Source: Herbinix sp. (GTDB lineage: Bacteria > Bacillota > Clostridia > Lachnospirales > Lachnospiraceae). Taken from it: a stretch of 64,000 nucleotides of DNA. The position numbers were made by a program, and so were the translations under genes. Positions within the stretch are counted from its first letter, which is position 1, and the number at the start of each line of letters is the position of its first letter. Below the pieces are notes generated by a model. The model was not told the DNA's origin. It was given only the letters and a program-made list of their open reading frames with translations, and did no database searches. Below, piece by piece: positions 63,859 through 64,000 of this stretch. The stretch covers positions 62,001 to 126,000 of the forward strand of contig JAQSYO010000020.1 of NCBI GenBank assembly GCA_029256105.1, read 5' to 3'.

Positions 63859-64000
63859 TTGGATTCTCATTTTGGAGTTCTTTCTAGTATTTTAGCTTTA
63901 TAAAATTCTTTTTAAATTTTACTACAGGACTTTCAACTTTTGCTTACATTTTTTATTCATTCATTTACCTCAATAAGTTAGCTTCTCATTATTTAATCTT

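Overview
The window is AT-rich DNA from a fermentative, anaerobic, low-GC Firmicute, most likely a polysaccharide-degrading Lachnospiraceae relative of Lachnoclostridium/Clostridium phytofermentans. This rests on gene content (rubredoxin, a single-cluster ferredoxin, ferritin, GH53/GH35/GH13 enzymes, xylose isomerase, many LacI/AraC regulators and MalEFG-type transporters) and on protein style; no rRNA or tRNA gene is present to fix the taxon.

Layout. 1-1.4 kb: rubredoxin, ferredoxin and ferritin (iron/oxygen handling). 1.5-2.9 kb: xylose isomerase. 3.4-12.7 kb: a galactan operon on the minus strand (LacI repressor, binding protein, two permeases, intracellular GH35 beta-galactosidase, exported GH53 galactanase), with palindromic TTGCGCAA operators at its head. 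12.7-19.4 kb: a subtilisin-family (S8) protease gene cut in two by a 5.35-kb element carrying a FeoB-associated small protein, a Fur-family regulator, feoB, two feoA genes and a large serine recombinase. 19.4-21 kb: a membrane PP2C/SpoIIE-type phosphatase with a frameshift near its end, directly abutting the protease start. 21-24.6 kb: AraC regulator, cupin protein, a Gly/Cys-rich small protein, chorismate synthase. 24.8-29.3 kb: XRE-cupin regulator plus potABCD polyamine uptake. 29.4-32.4 kb: 2-hydroxyacid dehydrogenase, trpS, HAD phosphatase. 32.5-36.2 kb: a LytTR response regulator, GHKL histidine kinase, a tiny hydrophobic peptide gene and a small two-gene ABC transporter. 36.5-39.3 kb: luxS, polysaccharide deacetylase and an unknown gene pair. 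39.3-50.6 kb: a starch/maltodextrin operon (malQ, glgP, malEFG-like genes, lipoprotein GH13 amylase) with a divergent LacI regulator. 50.8-64 kb: chemotaxis receptor, AI-2E-family membrane protein, CDP-alcohol phosphatidyltransferase, leuS with a T-box leader, DedA protein, MATE exporter and a P2-type Ca2+-like ATPase.

Two things stand out. First, the serine-recombinase element splits the protease inside the GHGTH active-site motif between 8-bp direct repeats (GCAACATG at 13513 and 18863). Removing the 5350 bp between them restores, in frame and with no other change, a complete 415-residue protease with its whole Asp-His-Ser triad. The element's iron-uptake genes have a strong promoter flanked by two Fur-box-like palindromes, one of which also sits over the likely recombinase promoter. 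Second, a 17-bp direct repeat with an exact 21-bp period that matches the AgrA/LytTR consensus lies just upstream of a promoter for a 19-residue peptide (MVSTMGVDFLDPFFKWLFG). The genes around it encode a LytTR regulator, a GHKL kinase and an ABC transporter, so the locus looks like an undescribed peptide signalling or toxin circuit.

Both sugar operons lack a transporter ATPase and would need a shared MsmX/MsmK-type ATPase encoded elsewhere. Start codons were moved from the longest open frame where a clear ribosome-binding site supports an internal ATG.
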